A stretch of DNA of 64,000 bases from Candidatus Saccharimonadota bacterium (GTDB taxonomy: Bacteria; Patescibacteriota; Saccharimonadia; Saccharimonadales; Saccharimonadaceae). Made by a program: the position numbers and the translations under genes. The notes below the pieces were generated by a model. It was not told the DNA's origin. It saw nothing but the letters and a program-made list of their open reading frames with translations, and did not search any database. Location: NCBI GenBank assembly GCA_017460625.1, contig JAFUAT010000010.1, positions 1 to 64,000 of the forward strand, written 5' to 3'. Of this stretch, positions 29,062 through 36,826 are shown piece by piece; position 1 is the stretch's first letter; the number at the start of each line of letters is the position of its first letter.

Positions 29062-29940
29062 ATATCATATTTAGGGTCTAATCACTAGCATAAACGATAT
29101 GGAGGCGGTCATCAAGAGGGACTTCATCAAGGAATGAAACAACGGCAAAACGATACGCTCGGAGCAGTCAAAACAAAGAAACGGGAGGGGGAGACATCAA
29201 GAGAGATATACAGGCTTTACAGGGGTGGATAATTTATCCCCACTATTATTGCTAGACGCAGCATCAAGATAAGAGACAATAAAACCACCTAGATACTATG
29301 CCTATATCTATCCTTGCCAAATAGTAGGAGCCCACTGGTAAAAAGAAGGCGCCCGCGATTTTGTTAACCAGCTGACGCTGGTTGCTCGCCCTTTCGGGCG
29401 CGCGCGTGTTGGGAGGCAATAATACCAAGGAGATAACAACACTATCATAGAGACACAGAGAAACTATGCGAGTAGTACTACCGAAGCACTCTGGGGACGA
29501 CGCTCCAACCCTCACAAGGTTTACGCTTCAGTAACCAACCGCACCAGGGGGGCTCCTACCCATACTAATCTGCCTACACTATCTATACAGACAAGGTGCA
29601 CCAAGAGAGGGTGGTAAAAAAGATATGCCGCGAAAATGAGGCGTTTTTAGCTATAATCTGAAAAACCCACCCCTGTTGTTTACTGGCTGAAATGAATTAT
29701 AATTTCCGAGACGATACTTATACCGTCTCGACAACGAGAGATACTAGAAACACAGTTCCAGACTGCATGAAAAGACCTAAAATGGGCATTTTGAGGGGGT
29801 ATTTACGCCGGGGGGGGAGGACATCAAGGGTTTCTATATCATCATAAAGCTTTAATGTTCCAGTAAACCTTCTCTTAATACTAGAGCTGGGCATTTCTGT
29901 TTAAGGAGAAAGAGGCTCTACTAGGCAGGGAGCATGCGGC
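29062..29940. other. Region without genes, rich in inverted repeats
   Basis: No frame in this stretch has convincing coding features. It contains AACCAGC-tgac-GCTGGTT (29366-29383), CGCCC-tttc-GGGCG (29387-29400), CGAGACG/CGTCTCG (29707-29730), and two isolated TATAAT boxes (near 29652 and 29697). The heptamer CATCAAG recurs five times. It could hold an origin, a transfer site or untranslated RNAs of element 2. Confidence 0.45.
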
Positions 29941-29944
29941 GTGT

Positions 29945-30209
29945 TATAATATAGATAAGTAGCAACGAAGCTACGGACTCTTTAACAAGTAGGACGACTT
30001 AGGACCAAACCTCATGGGCTTGTACTGGGCTGTATGGGAATTGGGCATATCAGGATAGAGGACATATTAACACCCGCAGGGGGAGGAGTAGTTATTATAA
30101 TAGAGGACAGAGGCAATACCTTTGATACGATACATATCTCTAACGAGGTCGTTCCACTTCGTTTCTATAAGGGTCACCAAGCTAAATCCCTAAAGGGATT
30201 ATTTTTTTG
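29945..30209 (+). ncRNA. Candidate non-coding RNA at the right end of element 2
   Basis: A TATAAT (29945-29950) is followed by a 5' hairpin GTAGC/GCTAC. After about 210 bases comes a clear terminator, AATCCC-taaa-GGGATT with a T run (30185-30209). A 68-codon frame from 30034 runs past the terminator, so I do not call it a gene. I tested tmRNA, SRP RNA and RNase P signatures by eye and saw none. Confidence 0.45.
30185..30209. terminator. Terminator between element 2 and the following minus-strand gene
   Basis: AATCCC-taaa-GGGATT stem with a T run on the plus strand. The stop of the 30199 gene lies within the structure. Confidence 0.8.
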
Positions 30210-31257
30210 TATCAAATTTCAACATCCATCGATAATATAAATAAAAATATGCCGAAACATAAATTCCAGAAAAACATGTCATAGCCACTAAAACTATTGG
30301 AATAAACGGAATTTGCTCCGTCCAACTAAACTGTCCCATAAACATATCAAACATAATAAGCGGCATCATCACGATCGACCACATTACAACCATTACAATT
30401 AAAAGCGCGACGATTCGAAGAATAAATCGTATTCTTCTTCCTGTCATCAAATCACTAGCAGTCTTTAAAGCCTCTAGAGGATATAACCCAGGGGCACTTA
30501 CCGCAACTAAAGCCATAATTGTACTAGATAAAAGATACGCAGAAAGTAAAATCAAAAGCGCCGCAAACCCAACAAATAGTATTATATATCCCGGCTCAGA
30601 TAAAAAATTCGTTTCCACTGCCGCCGAATAAGCAATAATAAGAATCATTATCGGAAGACATTGTATAATCGCTACAATCAAAACCACAAAAGTAGAAATC
30701 AGTGGCGTCATCGCATTATAAAGTGCATCGCGAAGTTTTATTGCATGCCCTGCCATTTTGTGTCTAATTATAAAGATTGTTACCAAGAATATCACTAGGA
30801 AAATTAAAGCCATAAATACACCCGCACCAGCCGTAGCATCCAAATTCAGTCCGCCAGTAAATATAGTAGATATTAACAAAATCCCAGATTTTGCGAACAC
30901 GCTTATTTCAGTGCCATTTTTTTCTGCAGTTTGATCCAAAATCATTTGAAACTGTTTATAAGTGTTTTCGCTCATTAGTCCAACGAACACAATTGAAGCA
31001 AGCACCATTACGACAAGAAAAGGTAAAAACAATTTCCAATTCTTAAAAATTGTTTTAAATGTATATAATATATGATACATCATTCCAGGAACTTCTAATT
31101 CCCTAACGTAATCTTCTCGATAAGCTCGTTTAAAAGAGCTTATCGGTTTCTCATTTGAAACACTTTTAGAAACTAGCTTCTTGTGAGAAACATTTTTCTT
31201 TGTCTTCTTTCTTGAAGCAGCTTTTTTTGTCGGCTTTTTAGAAACTCCACTTGCCAT
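30199..31257 (-). CDS. Polytopic membrane protein of unknown function
   Basis: 352 aa from the ATG at 31257. A Lys/Ser-rich N-terminus of about 60 residues precedes about six membrane helices, for example LFLPFLVVMVLASIVFVGLM and VFMALIFLVIFLVTIFII. The first ATG of the frame (31272) is also possible. It overlaps the end of htpX, so it is the third gene of a lemA-htpX operon. It may act with these membrane quality-control proteins, but I do not recognise its family. Confidence 0.7.
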   Translation of the reverse strand: MASGVSKKPTKKAASRKKTKKNVSHKKLVSKSVSNEKPISSFKRAYREDYVRELEVPGMMYHILYTFKTIFKNWKLFLPFLVVMVLASIVFVGLMSENTYKQFQMILDQTAEKNGTEISVFAKSGILLISTIFTGGLNLDATAGAGVFMALIFLVIFLVTIFIIRHKMAGHAIKLRDALYNAMTPLISTFVVLIVAIIQCLPIMILIIAYSAAVETNFLSEPGYIILFVGFAALLILLSAYLLSSTIMALVAVSAPGLYPLEALKTASDLMTGRRIRFILRIVALLIVMVVMWSIVMMPLIMFDMFMGQFSWTEQIPFIPIVLVAMTCFSGIYVSAYFYLYYRWMLKFDTKK

Positions 31258-32116
31258 TTTCGAGTCTCTCAATTCTTTTTTCTAGTGGGGGATGAGTACC
31301 AAACAAATTATTGAAAAAACCTTTTCTTAATGGATCATTTATATACATAGATGCCTGCGCCGAATTTTGGTTTTTCATTGGCTGACTGTGCGACTGTAAT
31401 TTCTTTAGTGCGTCTATCATACCTTCTGGATATCTTGTAATATTTACTGCCGATGCATCAGCAAGATATTCTCGTTCACGAGAAACAGCCATCTGTGCAA
31501 TCGCCGCGCAAAACGGAGCAAATATCGCCGCGAGTACAACAAGAATATAAGCAACCGGACTCCCTTCATTGTCTCGTTTGCGATTGCCATAAAACATCAT
31601 CCGCATTGCAATATCCGAAATCAAACCAATAATACATACAAGCCCAAACACAATCATAGACACCCGGATATCATAATTCTTTACATGTGACATTTCGTGC
31701 GCCATCACCGCAGTTAGTTCTTTATCATTCATGATATCAAGAAGCCCAGTCGTCGCCGCCACCACAGCATGTTGCGGATCTCTACCTGTCGCAAAAGCAT
31801 TTGGTGCCGGATCATCAATCAAATAAACCTTCGGCATCGGAAGCCCTGTCGTAATGGACAAATTTTCTACTGCGTTATAAAGACGCGGGTTGTCTTTTTT
31901 GGTTATTTCCCTTGCACCAGCCATTACCGTCGCAATAGAACCAGCTGCAAAATATTGAATCACTGCATAGATAATAGAAACAATACTAACCCAAAGTAGC
32001 ACCCACCAGTCATTTAGAAAATAAGCAACCGCAGCCGCTACAGCTATAATAATAGCCACAAAGACTATCATTATAGCTATGGTTCGCCGCTTATTTTGTG
32101 CAATCTGCTTATACAT
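31238..32116 (-). CDS. htpX: HtpX-type membrane zinc metalloprotease
   Basis: 292 aa. Four membrane helices and the zinc motif HEMSHVKNYD (about residue 140), with a further Glu in SREREYLADASA. The PNAFATGRDPQHAVVAAT block is typical. It degrades damaged membrane proteins. It follows lemA by a few bases, and pairing of LemA with HtpX-like proteases is common in bacteria. Confidence 0.93.
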   Translation of the reverse strand: MYKQIAQNKRRTIAIMIVFVAIIIAVAAAVAYFLNDWWVLLWVSIVSIIYAVIQYFAAGSIATVMAGAREITKKDNPRLYNAVENLSITTGLPMPKVYLIDDPAPNAFATGRDPQHAVVAATTGLLDIMNDKELTAVMAHEMSHVKNYDIRVSMIVFGLVCIIGLISDIAMRMMFYGNRKRDNEGSPVAYILVVLAAIFAPFCAAIAQMAVSREREYLADASAVNITRYPEGMIDALKKLQSHSQPMKNQNSAQASMYINDPLRKGFFNNLFGTHPPLEKRIERLENGKWSF

Positions 32117-32125
32117 AAATATAAA

Positions 32126-32704
32126 TTAGAATTTTACTTCTGGCGCATTTTCGATTTTCGCTTTTTCAGCATCAGCTACTTCAAAATAATCACGCTTCTT
32201 GAAATGACCAACCATATTATTGATAAGATTTGTAGGGAAAGTTTTAATCTTTGCGTTAAGTTCTTTAACACCAGAATTATAGAATCTTCTGGCAGCCTGA
32301 ATCTTATCTTCTACGTCCTGAAGTTGGTCTTGCAATTTCTTAAAGTTTTCATTTGCCTTAAGTTCTGGATATGCTTCTGCAATCGCAAAAATTTTACCTA
32401 GAGCCTGTTGCATTTCATTTTCAGCCTCAGCAGCTGCTTTAACAGTTTTAGCACCCATCACTGCACTTCTGGCTTGAGTTACCATTTCGAATGTTTCTTT
32501 TTCGTGTTTTGCATAACCTTTAACAGTTTCTACTACATTTGGAATTAAATCTGCACGATATTTAAGTTGAACAGTAATATCACTCCAAGCTTCTTCTACG
32601 CGTTCATTTGTTTTTACTAAACTATTATAGGTACTAGCAATAATACCACCGACTATTAGCAATATACCGACTATTACTAATACTACTATTAAAACTGGAC
32701 TCAT
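32126..32704 (-). CDS. lemA: LemA family membrane protein
   Basis: 192 aa from the ATG at 32704; a GTG two codons earlier overlaps the AAGGAG ribosome binding site and is rejected. One N-terminal membrane helix (VLIVVLVIVGILLIVGGIIAS) is followed by the long helical LemA domain (YNSLVKTNERVEEAWSDI, YRADLIPNVVETVKGYA, ARRFYNSGVKELN). The molecular role of LemA is not firmly known. It heads the operon with htpX. Confidence 0.93.
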   Translation of the reverse strand: MSPVLIVVLVIVGILLIVGGIIASTYNSLVKTNERVEEAWSDITVQLKYRADLIPNVVETVKGYAKHEKETFEMVTQARSAVMGAKTVKAAAEAENEMQQALGKIFAIAEAYPELKANENFKKLQDQLQDVEDKIQAARRFYNSGVKELNAKIKTFPTNLINNMVGHFKKRDYFEVADAEKAKIENAPEVKF

Positions 32705-32783
32705 TTCCACTCCTTATATTATATATAATATATTATATCAAATTTTCCTTTTTAGGCAATTATATGATAAAATATTATTACGT

Positions 32784-32857
32784 GGTGCTTTGGCGGAGTG
32801 GTTACGCAGCGGTCTGCAAAACCGCGTACACCGGTTCAATTCCGGTAGGCACCTCCA
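32784..32857 (+). tRNA. tRNA-Cys (anticodon GCA)
   Basis: Acceptor GGTGCTT pairs with AGGCACC. The anticodon loop CTGCAAA reads GCA, the discriminator is T, and CCA is encoded. Confidence 0.95.
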
Positions 32858-32903
32858 AATATTCCATATTTTTACAAAATATGATATAATTAAATCACAA
32901 CGT

Positions 32904-32980
32904 GCGAATGTAGCTCAGTTGTTTAGAGCGCTTCCTTGCCAAGGAAGAGGTCGAGAGTTAGAGTCTCTTCATTCGCACCA
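32904..32980 (+). tRNA. tRNA-Gly (anticodon GCC) with coupled D-loop/T-loop change
   Basis: Acceptor GCGAATG pairs with CATTCGC. The anticodon loop TTGCCAA reads GCC, and CCA is encoded. The D-loop has G18 T19 instead of GG, and the T-loop TTAGAGT has A56 instead of C. The normal G19-C56 tertiary pair could thus become U19-A56. Confidence 0.93.
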
Positions 32981-32986
32981 CACCAT

Positions 32987-33009
32987 AGAGCTCCAGTTAG
33001 CTCTTTTTT
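32987..33009 (+). terminator. Terminator after tRNA-Gly(GCC)
   Basis: AGAGCT-ccagtt-AGCTCT stem with a T run. Confidence 0.75.
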
Positions 33010-33015
33010 GTTTGC

Positions 33016-33063
33016 AACTCTCGGGCTTCGCCAACGAGAGTTAGAGTCTCTTCATTCGCACCA
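33016..33063 (+). repeat. Orphan copy of the tRNA-Gly(GCC) 3' end with inverted T-arm hairpin
   Basis: 29 bases (33035-33063) repeat the tRNA 3' end (32952-32980). They are preceded by AACTCTCG (33016-33023), the inverted form of CGAGAGTT (33035-33042), around an 11-base loop with GGC-TTC-GCC (GAA apex on the other strand). Copy-to-copy distance is 83 bp. Confidence 0.85.
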
Positions 33064-33132
33064 TTTTTTATTTTTATAAAACCGACACAAAAGTATGTTA
33101 TAATATAACCATAAGCTAATCAAACAAACATT

Positions 33133-34116
33133 ATGGATACAAATATATTATTACAAGTTTTACTCCTAGTCGGCGGCTTCGTAATTTTGATTAAAGGCGC
33201 AGACTGGCTAGTAGACGGCGCATCATCTGTCGCATCAAACTTCAAAATCAGCAAACAATTAATTGGTCTTACGATCGTTGCCTTCGGTACTGGCGCACCA
33301 GAACTTGCAGTCTCTATCACATCCATGATTAGCGGCAACACCGATATGCTACTTGGTAACGTTATGGGTAGTAATATCATCAATATTTTACTACTAATTG
33401 GCGTAGCTGCACTTATTAGTCCAATCAAAATTAACCGTAATACGATTTCCAAAGAGCTTCCGCTTCTTCTCCTCACTACAGTAGGTTTAGTTTTCCTATT
33501 TCTAGATACTACCATTTCTGGTGCCTCCGAAAACTGGATTACAAGAAGTGACGGGCTGATTTGCGTCTTATTCTTTGCAATCTTCCTATATTATATTATC
33601 CAAATGACCAGAAAAAATAAAAAAGAAAAGCCAAAGATAGAAAAACCAAAATGGAAATTACCGTTATCGTTTCTATTTGTACTTCTAGGTCTTGCAGGCG
33701 TAGTAGGCGGTAGTGAGCTAGTAGTCACCTCCGCATCAACCATCGCCAGCACAATCGGTATTTCAGATCGTATCATCGCTTTGACTGTCGTTGCATTTGG
33801 CACATCACTTCCAGAACTCGTCACTACTATCACGGCCGCCAGAAAGCACGAAAACGAACTTCTGGTTGGCAATATCATCGGCAGTAATATCTTTAACATC
33901 TGTATTGTGCTAGGCCTTCCAGTCGCCATCTTCGGCGGTATTAGACCAGAAAGCTTTGAAATGATTGATGTTATCATGATGGTTCTATCTGCCGCACTTC
34001 TTTGGATTGTAGCTCGCCGTGGCAGTCCAATCTCCAAAAAAGAAGGCTCCTTTATGTTAATAGTCTTTGCTATCTACTACAGTTATATTATTGCAAACGC
34101 CATCGAAGCCATCTAA
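33133..34116 (+). CDS. Calcium/cation antiporter of the CaCA family (YrbG-like)
   Basis: 327 aa, about ten membrane helices in two inverted halves. Each half has an alpha-repeat: GTGAPELAVSITSMISGN (about residue 57) and GTSLPELVTTITAARKHEN (about residue 225), with GNxxGSNIxNI blocks after each (GNVMGSNIINI, GNIIGSNIFNI). It exchanges cations such as Ca2+ for Na+ or H+. A short leader with TATAAT about 27 bases upstream precedes the ATG. Confidence 0.92.
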   Translation: MDTNILLQVLLLVGGFVILIKGADWLVDGASSVASNFKISKQLIGLTIVAFGTGAPELAVSITSMISGNTDMLLGNVMGSNIINILLLIGVAALISPIKINRNTISKELPLLLLTTVGLVFLFLDTTISGASENWITRSDGLICVLFFAIFLYYIIQMTRKNKKEKPKIEKPKWKLPLSFLFVLLGLAGVVGGSELVVTSASTIASTIGISDRIIALTVVAFGTSLPELVTTITAARKHENELLVGNIIGSNIFNICIVLGLPVAIFGGIRPESFEMIDVIMMVLSAALLWIVARRGSPISKKEGSFMLIVFAIYYSYIIANAIEAI

Positions 34117-34134
34117 TTAACCCTAGGTTTACAC

Positions 34135-35112
34135 TTATTTTTCAATTTTACGAATTAAAATCTTGTTCCTTTTAGCTAGCTTCCCCGCCTTTTCAATAAG
34201 AGCCCCTACCTTTTCTTGATCAGATTTTTGTTTAGAATCATCGAAGGCATCCTGCTGTCGTTTCAAATCACCATAAAACCCAGTACCTCTCGCCGCATTC
34301 CAAAAAATCTTTTCCCCCGGCACATTTTTATAATGCCAAGGCTTATTAAATAAATTAAAATGCACTAGCATTGTTTTAGAATCAAACTCCGCAGTCGGTT
34401 CCGCATTCCATTCTGAACCAAAATGTCCTATATAACCCCTAGCAATCACATTTAAATAGTCTTGATCCGGTGCTACTAAATCTGCATCAAATTTTTTCAT
34501 CATTTCAACCATAGAAGATAAATATTTTTCTTTTCTCATCTTCTTAAGATTCATCAACATCACCCCATCATTTACGTATTCTGAAGCCGGAACATCAAGA
34601 GCTTTTTCAACATATTCTCTAAATTCAGGAATTCCAGACACCTTTGGGTCAGGCATCGCAAGCACCATATTATCGCCTAATTCCATATCAAACAACTTGC
34701 CAATATCGCCACGAAGAATCGTATCGCTATCTATATATACCGCTTTTTCGTATCGCGGAAAAAGAAGTGGCACAAAAAATCTATAAAAATACACCGCTTT
34801 AGAAAAGAAATCCCCCATTCCCTTTCGTTTAGAAACATACTTCACGACTGTTTTAAGCCACAAGCTATTGGAAATTTTTTTAAATTGAATCGCACAATTT
34901 TTTGTAGCTAAACTCCTAAGTCTTACCCGATATACCCAGTTCAAACCATCATGCAAAATAATTACACGATAATAACGTTTTTTATCTGCATTCTGAAAAA
35001 GCGAATGAATTGCCGCCGCCGCATACGGAGCATAGTCACTGTTTATCGTAATAAATACCGGCACCGCTTTAGTAAGTTTATTAATCGGCGTCCCCGTGCT
35101 GAAAATACTCAC
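34135..35112 (-). CDS. Glycosyltransferase family 8 protein
   Basis: 325 aa, GTG start behind GGAG. GT-A fold with the DxD metal/nucleotide motif in AVYIDSDTILRGDI (about residue 129) and the family block VNDGVMLMNLKKMR. A later PDQDYLN and HFNLFNKPWH also fit GT8. It is the third gene of an operon with an acyltransferase and another GT8, so it likely modifies a surface glycan or glycolipid. The sugar donor is not deducible. Confidence 0.88.
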   Translation of the reverse strand: MSIFSTGTPINKLTKAVPVFITINSDYAPYAAAAIHSLFQNADKKRYYRVIILHDGLNWVYRVRLRSLATKNCAIQFKKISNSLWLKTVVKYVSKRKGMGDFFSKAVYFYRFFVPLLFPRYEKAVYIDSDTILRGDIGKLFDMELGDNMVLAMPDPKVSGIPEFREYVEKALDVPASEYVNDGVMLMNLKKMRKEKYLSSMVEMMKKFDADLVAPDQDYLNVIARGYIGHFGSEWNAEPTAEFDSKTMLVHFNLFNKPWHYKNVPGEKIFWNAARGTGFYGDLKRQQDAFDDSKQKSDQEKVGALIEKAGKLAKRNKILIRKIEK

Positions 35113-35132
35113 TTTTTAACTCCAATAAAATA

Positions 35133-35978
35133 TTATTTCTTACTATCTATTTTATCAGATTTTTTTACATATTTAAAATATTCATAAGTATTTTTCTTAG
35201 CATATTTTTTCATGCTCTCATATGCTTTTTTTGCCAGCATTTCCTGATTTTCTTCTGCACTTAATTTTGGATCAGGATAAAACGGGCCGTCCACATATAT
35301 ATCCATTCGAGGCAATGTACGTCGCGGATTTTTTCTCTTATGATATGTAGTAGTCATTGTAAATACGGGTAAATTATTACGTACCGCATATTTAAAAGAC
35401 TTCCCTCCTGCCGGAAACTTCCGAATTGTCGTTGCGTAAGGCCATACATGTGCTTCCGGATAAATCACTAAGCACTTTTTTTGTTTAACGAGTCGTGTAT
35501 CCACCGCATCATTCATTGCTTTTTTCTCTGTATCAGTTACTCCAAGTGGCACACCGCCAATCATCGGAAGAATCGGTCCAATTCCTGGAATCTTCAAATT
35601 TACTGGAGAGATGACCGTATATATTCTCTTATCTGCCGCTAGCGCCGGTCCAAATACATCATGAAACGGATTTGTATGGTTACAATACATCACATATCCC
35701 GTTCCACGAGCTTTTTTCAGTTTCTCGCGTCCATAAAATTTTGCCTTCCAGTAATGTCTTTCATACCACTGACCAAATATCCAAAAAATTCCAAAAAGAC
35801 ACCGTGAATACAGCCTAACAAATGGATTTTTTGGAATATATTCATAGCCCTCAGGCAAAAGCACTTTTTCCTTACGCTCCTGCTCGTCAGTCTTAATTGG
35901 ATCATCTTCCTCAGACTCGTAATAAAACACTCGTTCTTCCTTCGGAATATCTTTCTGAAAAAGCTCTGCCTTTGCCAT
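35133..35978 (-). CDS. PlsC-type lysophospholipid acyltransferase
   Basis: 281 aa. The acyltransferase motif appears as CNHTNPFHDVFG, with His and Asp separated by five residues, and YPEAHVWPYA matches the later conserved block. An N-terminal hydrophobic stretch suggests membrane association. It sits between two GT8 genes in one operon, so it may acylate a glycolipid or a cell-surface glycan precursor rather than lysophosphatidic acid. Known of the family: acyl transfer from acyl-ACP/CoA or acyl-phosphate. Confidence 0.82.
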   Translation of the reverse strand: MAKAELFQKDIPKEERVFYYESEEDDPIKTDEQERKEKVLLPEGYEYIPKNPFVRLYSRCLFGIFWIFGQWYERHYWKAKFYGREKLKKARGTGYVMYCNHTNPFHDVFGPALAADKRIYTVISPVNLKIPGIGPILPMIGGVPLGVTDTEKKAMNDAVDTRLVKQKKCLVIYPEAHVWPYATTIRKFPAGGKSFKYAVRNNLPVFTMTTTYHKRKNPRRTLPRMDIYVDGPFYPDPKLSAEENQEMLAKKAYESMKKYAKKNTYEYFKYVKKSDKIDSKK

Positions 35979-35986
35979 ACAAACCC

Positions 35987-36808
35987 TTACAAATTTACCT
36001 TCAATTTATTATACTCTTCTAGTATATCATCATACTCGTGTATCTTCAAAACCTCGTGTACCTTCCCTACTTCAAACGGTTTCACTTTCTGTACACGGAA
36101 ATACGGCCAAAATTTAAAGTTATTCGAAAAATGATGTAGCACCGTATCTTGCGAGGGGCGCTCATTTTGGTCATTATATTTACCCGGCATTAATTTTCGT
36201 TTTTTGATCGATTTATTTAGCGCCGCCTGATCCGCTAGCATCATCCAGCGTTTTCCGCAAAGTTCCACCGCTTTAGAAAACATGCCAGTCTTAAGACATT
36301 CAGGGATGTTGAACAACATTACACCAGAATTCATGTAATCTTGTTTGAAAAGTCCATGGTAATGATAAAATCTTCGACCATAAATGTCCAGTACGCCCGC
36401 CGCCTCAATATTATCAAGTTCGGTATGATAAAATTCTGAGATATCCTTTCGGCACACTACATCATAATCAAGATACAAAATTCTCTGCAATTTTCTAATT
36501 TCCGGCACTCTATCGATATAAAGTCTAAGCATCGAACATGGAGTAAAATACGAACCCATATTTTTCTTCGGCAAATTTTTTACAAAAACTTCCGTCGCAT
36601 CAATTAATTTCACCAAGCTCGCCGGATTTTTTTCTTTTACCAATTTATCCAAAAAATCCGCAGTCTTTTGTTCAAACGGCACCACTTCTTCGTATTTAAT
36701 TGTCAAAATAAAAATCTCTAGCGGCTCTGTATTGTGTTTCAAAAGCGACAAAATCGATATCAGCACCCCATCAGAAATCCCCTTATCGCCACAATACATT
36801 ATGTTCAT
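35987..36808 (-). CDS. Glycosyltransferase family 8 protein
   Basis: 273 aa. It begins MNIMYCGDKGISDGVLISILSL, typical of GT8. The DxD motif is in ILYLDYDVVCRKDI (about residue 118), then MNSGVMLFNI and LADQAALNK. It is paralogous to the GT8 at 34135. First gene of the operon, with a leaderless promoter. It probably adds a hexose to a surface polymer or lipid. Confidence 0.88.
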   Translation of the reverse strand: MNIMYCGDKGISDGVLISILSLLKHNTEPLEIFILTIKYEEVVPFEQKTADFLDKLVKEKNPASLVKLIDATEVFVKNLPKKNMGSYFTPCSMLRLYIDRVPEIRKLQRILYLDYDVVCRKDISEFYHTELDNIEAAGVLDIYGRRFYHYHGLFKQDYMNSGVMLFNIPECLKTGMFSKAVELCGKRWMMLADQAALNKSIKKRKLMPGKYNDQNERPSQDTVLHHFSNNFKFWPYFRVQKVKPFEVGKVHEVLKIHEYDDILEEYNKLKVNL

Positions 36809-36814
36809 AGTTCT

Positions 36815-36820
36815 ATTATA
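36815..36820 (-). promoter_or_regulatory. -10 box of the GT8/acyltransferase operon, leaderless arrangement
   Basis: TATAAT after TGG lies six bases before the ATG at 36808. Confidence 0.8.
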
Positions 36821-36826
36821 CCAAAT

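Larger units (their letters stand above)
25899..30187. mobile_element. Integrated element 2 at tRNA-Arg(CCT); right boundary uncertain
   Basis: The recombinase borders the intact tRNA, so the element extends to the right. It contains the recombinase, a small partner gene, two unknown genes and about 1.3 kb of structured non-coding DNA. I place the right end at GTCACCA (30173-30179), the last bases of the tRNA. Directly after it comes a terminator that could have belonged to the tRNA before insertion. Only 7 bp match, so this end is a guess. Confidence 0.55.

Noticed and set aside
29264-29515. 83-codon minus-strand frame
   Set aside because: It crosses two strong hairpins, has no start signals and has an implausible composition.
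29109-29828. CATCAAG heptamers as an iteron origin
   Set aside because: Spacing is irregular and the count is low, so chance is not excluded. Mentioned only as part of the structured region.
29945-30209. tmRNA, SRP RNA or RNase P RNA
   Set aside because: No tag-peptide end, no matching acceptor stem, and no conserved SRP or RNase P core seen by eye.
30034-30240. 68-codon plus-strand frame at the end of element 2
   Set aside because: It runs past a clear terminator and into the antisense of the next gene; no ribosome binding site.
35133-35978. Broken acyltransferase motif (His-x5-Asp instead of His-x4-Asp)
   Set aside because: A related subfamily, as I recall, has the same spacing, so it is probably normal.
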